Assembly: GCA_946481615.1 (NCBI GenBank)
Contig: CAMLOR010000097.1
Span: forward strand, 1-10,807
DNA: 10,807 nucleotides
Direction of reading: 5' to 3'
From: an uncultured Aquimonas sp.
Lineage (GTDB): Bacteria > Pseudomonadota > Gammaproteobacteria > Xanthomonadales > Xanthomonadaceae
Part shown: positions 7,930-10,807 of the stretch, in pieces
Layout: the number at the start of each line of letters is the position of its first letter
Position numbering within the stretch: the first letter of the stretch is position 1
Program-made: the position numbers and the translations under genes
Notes under the pieces: generated by a model
The model's database searches: none
The model's input: only the letters and a program-made list of their open reading frames with translations
What the model was told of the DNA's origin: nothing

Positions 7930-9162
7930 ATGGACTTCGAACCCAGCGAACGCAGCGCCGACCTCACCCTGCGGGTGAAGCAATTCATCCGCCGCCACAT
8001 CGCGCCGATCGAAAAACGGTACTGGGCCGATATCCACGCGCAGCACCACGGCGGCGACTGGAAGCAGTGGCGCATCCCGCCGGCGATGGAGGAATTGAAG
8101 GCGAAGGCGCGCGCCGAAGGCCTGTGGAACCTGTTCCTGCCCGATCCCGACCTCGGCGCCGGGCTTTCCGTGCTCGATTACGCGCCCATCGCCGAGGCCA
8201 CCGGCCACAGTTTCATGGCGCCGGAAGTGTTCAACTGCAGCGCGCCCGACACCGGCAACATGGAAGTGCTGTGGAAGTACGGCAGCGAGGAACAGAAGGC
8301 GCGCTGGCTCGAACCGCTGCTCGCCGGCGAGATCCGCTCGGTCTTCTGCATGACCGAGCCGGACGTCGCCTCGAGCGATGCCACCAACATGCAGGCCACG
8401 GCCACGTTCGAAGGCGACGAGATCGTGCTCGACGGCCGCAAGTGGTGGAGCAGCGGCATCGGCGATCCGCGCGCCAAGGTTGCCATCTTCATGGGCCGCA
8501 CGGCGGACCCGGATCAGGACCGTCACCATCAACACTCGATGGTGCTGGTGCCGCTCGATGCGCCTGGCGTGGGCATCGAACGCATGCTGCCGGTGTTCGG
8601 CGATTTCGACGAGCCGCACGGCCATGGCGAAGTGCGTTTCGACAAGGTGCGCGTGCCGGCAAGCCATGTGATCAAGGGCGCCGGCATGGGCTTCGAGATC
8701 GCCCAGGGCCGGCTCGGCCCGGGCCGCATCCATCACTGCATGCGCTGCATCGGCGCGGCGGAAGCGGCGCTCGACCTGGCCATCGCGCGCGGCACGCAGC
8801 GCACCGCTTTCGGCAAGCCGCTGATCGATCTGGGCGGCAACCGCGAATGCGTCGCCGAAGCGCGCATCGCCATCGACCAGGCCCGCTTGTTGACGCTCTA
8901 CGCCGCCTGGAAGATCGACCATGCCGGTGTGCACGCGGCGATGACGGAGATCTCCGCGATCAAGGTGGTGGCGCCGAACGTGCTGCAGTCGGTGGTGGAT
9001 TTCGCGATCCAGATCCACGGCGGCGCCGGCGTCTCGCGCGAGACGCCGTTGCCGCAGTTCTTCGCGCAGGCGCGCAGCCTGCGCCTGGCGGATGGCCCGG
9101 ACGAAGTGCACAAGGGGCTGATCGCACGCATCGAACTGGGCAAGCGCGGAATGCGCGCATGA
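7930..9162 (+). CDS. Acyl-CoA dehydrogenase family protein, ACAD10/ACAD11 (LvaC) type
   Basis: The 410-residue flavoprotein has the full acyl-CoA dehydrogenase fold: N-terminal helical domain (1-135), a beta domain with the FAD/substrate motif CMTEPDVASSDATNM (140-154) and a WWSSG turn (172-176), and a C-terminal helical domain with GTQRTAFGKPL (288-298) and the FAD-contact segment QIHGGAGVSRETPLPQFFAQAR. The motif GRLGPGRIHHCMR (260-272) and the end ADGPDEVHKGLIAR (387-400) are characteristic of the ACAD10/11 branch. There, the catalytic Glu of the common YEGTSEI motif is replaced: here Asp388. The alternative catalytic position in the RL motif is Gly260. In that branch the enzyme is reported to act on 4-phosphoacyl-CoA made by the partner kinase, eliminating phosphate, as LvaC does in levulinate catabolism. 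The kinase is the next gene, making this a split form of the human fusion. No strong Shine-Dalgarno precedes the ATG. Assignment to the branch is confident; the substrate is inferred. Confidence 0.93.
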   Translation: MDFEPSERSADLTLRVKQFIRRHIAPIEKRYWADIHAQHHGGDWKQWRIPPAMEELKAKARAEGLWNLFLPDPDLGAGLSVLDYAPIAEATGHSFMAPEVFNCSAPDTGNMEVLWKYGSEEQKARWLEPLLAGEIRSVFCMTEPDVASSDATNMQATATFEGDEIVLDGRKWWSSGIGDPRAKVAIFMGRTADPDQDRHHQHSMVLVPLDAPGVGIERMLPVFGDFDEPHGHGEVRFDKVRVPASHVIKGAGMGFEIAQGRLGPGRIHHCMRCIGAAEAALDLAIARGTQRTAFGKPLIDLGGNRECVAEARIAIDQARLLTLYAAWKIDHAGVHAAMTEISAIKVVAPNVLQSVVDFAIQIHGGAGVSRETPLPQFFAQARSLRLADGPDEVHKGLIARIELGKRGMRA

Positions 9163-9168
9163 GCGCCC

Positions 9169-9250
9169 CGTCGTTCCCGCGCAGGCGGGAACCGTGCATG
9201 CAGTGCCGGCGTTCCTCGCACTTCGTTTCCAGCCTTCGCGGGAACGACCG
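9169..9250. repeat. Palindromic element, copy 2, inside the dehydrogenase-kinase gap
   Basis: This 82-bp segment starts CGTCGTTCCCGCGCAGGCGG, almost identical to the left end of copy 1 (120-204), and ends TTCGCGGGAACGACCG, the degenerate mirror of the start. TTCCCGC-gcag-GCGGGAA forms a perfect seven-pair hairpin at the left. The right hairpin has a mismatch, and the middle differs from copy 1. It fills nearly all of the 97 bp between the dehydrogenase stop and the kinase start. The kinase's Shine-Dalgarno GGAG (9250-9253) begins at its last base. Unlike copy 1 it lies between two genes of the same direction that should work together, where it could shape mRNA stability or separate the expression of the two genes. 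Confidence 0.75.
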
Positions 9251-9259
9251 GAGATACTC

Positions 9260-10318
9260 ATGACGATCGCGACCGACCGCGGCGGTGCCGTGCGCGCCGG
9301 CGAGGAACTCGATATCGCGGCCGTCGATGCCTGGCTGCGCGCGCAAGGCGTCGCGCTCGAGGGCACGCCCGAACTCACGCAGTTCAGCGGCGGCGCCTCG
9401 AACTGGACCTACCGCCTGCAGTACGCCAACCGCGACCTGATCCTGCGCCGTCCGCCGGCCGGAACGAAGGCGAAATCGGCGCACGACATAGGCCGCGAAT
9501 ACACGGTGCAATCCGCGCTCAAGCCGCACTACCCGGCGGTGCCCACGATGGTGGCGCTGTGCAGGGACGCCGCAGTGATCGGCGCCGATTTCTACGTGAT
9601 GGACCGCATCGACGGCCTCATCCCGCGCGCCAACCTGCCGCGCGGCGTGCAGCTCGACGCGGCGCAGGTGCGTGCCTTGTGCACCAACGTGATCGACAAG
9701 CTGATCGAGCTGCATCGTGTCGACTATCGCGCCGCGGGCCTGGAATCGCTCGGCAAGGGAGCGGGCTACACGCGCCGTCAGGTCGAGGGCTGGTCGGAGC
9801 GCTACCTCAAGGCGAAGACCTGGAACGTGCCCTCCTTCCGCCGAGTGCGCGAATGGCTGCACGCCAATATCCCCGACGACGTCGCCACGTGCGTCATCCA
9901 CAACGACTGGCGCTTCGACAACGTGGTGCTCGCACCCGACGATCCGACTCGCGTCATCGGCGTGCTCGACTGGGAGATGGCGACGCTCGGCGATCCACTG
10001 ATGGACCTCGGGTCCGCGCTGGCCTACTGGGTGCAGGCCGACGACGGCGCGCTGATGCGCAGCACGCGCCGCCAGCCCACGCACCTGCCGGGCATGCAAA
10101 CGCGGCGTGAAGTGGTCGACTATTACCTGGAGCGCAGCGGGCTGAAACCCGCGAACTGGGCTTTCTACGAAGTTTTCGGCCTGTTCCGCCTGGCCGCGAT
10201 CATCCAGCAGATCTACTACCGCTATCACCATGGCCAGACGCGCAATCCGGCATTCCGGCGCTTCTGGCTGCTGGTCAACTATTTCGACTGGCGCTGCAAG
10301 CGTCTGCTGCGCACATGA
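9260..10318 (+). CDS. APH-family kinase, ACAD10/ACAD11 (LvaA) type
   Basis: The 352-residue product is a protein-kinase-like phosphotransferase of the APH superfamily. A nucleotide-loop-like FSGGASNWTY lies at 42-51, followed by LILRRPPAG where the usual ATP-binding lysine is arginine. The catalytic loop is VIHNDWRFDNVVL (212-224; His214, Asp216, Asn221). The metal-binding motif is VLDWEMATLGDPLMDLG (235-251; Asp237). The ILRRPPAG and SAHDIGREYTV segments match the kinase half of ACAD11 and LvaA rather than antibiotic kinases. The expected role is phosphorylating the hydroxyl of a 4-hydroxyacyl-CoA so that the partner dehydrogenase can remove it. The ATG at 9260 was chosen for the GGAG seven bases earlier; an ATG at 9194 is in frame but lies within the palindromic element. 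The stop overlaps the next start as ATGA, so translation of the phosphatase is coupled. Confidence 0.9.
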   Translation: MTIATDRGGAVRAGEELDIAAVDAWLRAQGVALEGTPELTQFSGGASNWTYRLQYANRDLILRRPPAGTKAKSAHDIGREYTVQSALKPHYPAVPTMVALCRDAAVIGADFYVMDRIDGLIPRANLPRGVQLDAAQVRALCTNVIDKLIELHRVDYRAAGLESLGKGAGYTRRQVEGWSERYLKAKTWNVPSFRRVREWLHANIPDDVATCVIHNDWRFDNVVLAPDDPTRVIGVLDWEMATLGDPLMDLGSALAYWVQADDGALMRSTRRQPTHLPGMQTRREVVDYYLERSGLKPANWAFYEVFGLFRLAAIIQQIYYRYHHGQTRNPAFRRFWLLVNYFDWRCKRLLRT

Positions 10319-10807
10319 CCACGATCTTCCTGATCCGCCATGGCCAGGCCTCGTTCGGCGCGGAGGACTACGACAACCTCTCGCCCGTCGGCGAAGAACA
10401 ATCGCGCGTGCTCGGCGAAGCCTTGTCGCGGCGCATTCCGGCGGAGGCCGACATCCACGCTTTCGCCGGCAATCTGCGCCGGCATGCGCAGACGGCGGCC
10501 GGTTGCCTCGCCATCCTGCGGCGCGACCACGCGCCGCACGTGCATGCGGGGCTCAACGAGTTCGACCACGAGGACGTGATCGCCTGCCATGACGCGCGTT
10601 TCGCCGGGCGCGGCGCACTGCAGCGAGAACTCGCCGCCGAGGCCGATCCGATGGCGGCCTTCCAGCGCATGTTCGAGCAGGCCATCGCGCGCTGGACCGG
10701 CGGTGCTTTCGATGCCGAATACGCCGAATCCTGGCCGCGCTTCCGCGAGCGTTGCTGGGAAGCACTGGAAGAAGTGGTGGCGCGCACGCCGCGCGGCGCC
10801 ACCGCGC
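10315..10807 (+). CDS. Histidine phosphatase (phosphoglycerate mutase-like), cut by the right edge
   Basis: The frame opens with ATG at 10315, overlapping the kinase stop as ATGA, and stays open for 164 codons to the window edge, so the C-terminus is missing. The start MTTIFLIRHGQASFG holds the RHG signature (Arg8, His9, Gly10), where His9 would be the phosphorylated residue. LSPVGEEQSRVLGEAL follows as in SixA/PGM-like proteins, and AGNLRRHAQTA supplies the second conserved arginine region. NEFDHED (80-86) supplies the acidic residue near the active site. The second catalytic histidine lies beyond the window. The coupled position suggests it removes a phosphate linked to the kinase/dehydrogenase chemistry, perhaps clearing unused phospho-acyl intermediates. 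It could equally be a general phosphatase; the substrate cannot be told from sequence. Confidence 0.88.
   Translation, partial: MTTIFLIRHGQASFGAEDYDNLSPVGEEQSRVLGEALSRRIPAEADIHAFAGNLRRHAQTAAGCLAILRRDHAPHVHAGLNEFDHEDVIACHDARFAGRGALQRELAAEADPMAAFQRMFEQAIARWTGGAFDAEYAESWPRFRERCWEALEEVVARTPRGATA

Noticed and set aside
7206..9263. Open frame of 685 codons on the plus strand across the GNAT and dehydrogenase genes
   Set aside because: It is out of frame with both recognised genes and has no domain signature. It merely bridges their reading frames.
7291..9378. Open frame of 695 codons on the minus strand opposite the GNAT and dehydrogenase genes
   Set aside because: It is an antisense shadow with no motif. 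It runs through the palindromic element and the start of the kinase gene.
9260..10318. Aminoglycoside resistance gene
   Set aside because: The APH fold is present, but ILRRPPAG, SAHD..RE and the neighbouring ACAD10/11-type dehydrogenase point to a hydroxyacyl-CoA kinase, not an antibiotic-modifying enzyme.

Overview
The window is about two-thirds G+C, densely coded on both strands, and strongly biased to G/C at third codon positions, which produces many long overlapping false reading frames. Two short palindromic elements built on a TCCCGC-GCAG-GCGGGA hairpin resemble the repeats scattered through Lysobacterales (Xanthomonadales) genomes. With the gene content (GlxA-type regulator, cytosolic hybrid kinase, split ACAD10/11-type genes), this suggests a Lysobacter/Luteimonas/Rhodanobacter-like gammaproteobacterium. 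That assignment is an inference, not proven by any marker gene.

Layout. Positions 1-253 hold the possible tail of a rightward gene, a GC-rich hairpin and an 85-bp inverted-repeat element. A leftward unit follows: a small exported protein of unknown function (1248-1679) overlaps by 14 bp a GlxA-family DJ-1/AraC regulator (254-1261). Its upstream region carries stacked dyads and a 20-bp-period direct repeat. A leftward stand-alone CHAD protein (1809-2624) diverges from a rightward hybrid histidine kinase (2892-4748) that has no sensor or membrane segment and carries a degenerate plus an intact receiver. Then come an exported orphan protein with four cysteines (4923-5705, rightward) and two leftward exported proteins: an NTF2-like protein (5724-6224) and a YwqK/MORN-like repeat protein (6314-7309).

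From 7393 to the right edge runs a rightward cluster: GNAT acetyltransferase, acyl-CoA dehydrogenase, APH-like kinase and histidine phosphatase (cut by the edge). The dehydrogenase and kinase look like the separated halves of the ACAD10/ACAD11 fusion. Family knowledge suggests the kinase phosphorylates a hydroxyacyl-CoA and the dehydrogenase-like enzyme removes the phosphate, feeding hydroxy fatty acids into beta-oxidation. The second palindromic element lies between these two genes, and the kinase's Shine-Dalgarno sequence touches its right end.

I found no phage, insertion sequence, CRISPR array, tRNA or rRNA. The best candidates for a second look are the dehydrogenase/kinase/phosphatase module and the regulatory region of the GlxA unit. 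Neither is clearly an undescribed system.
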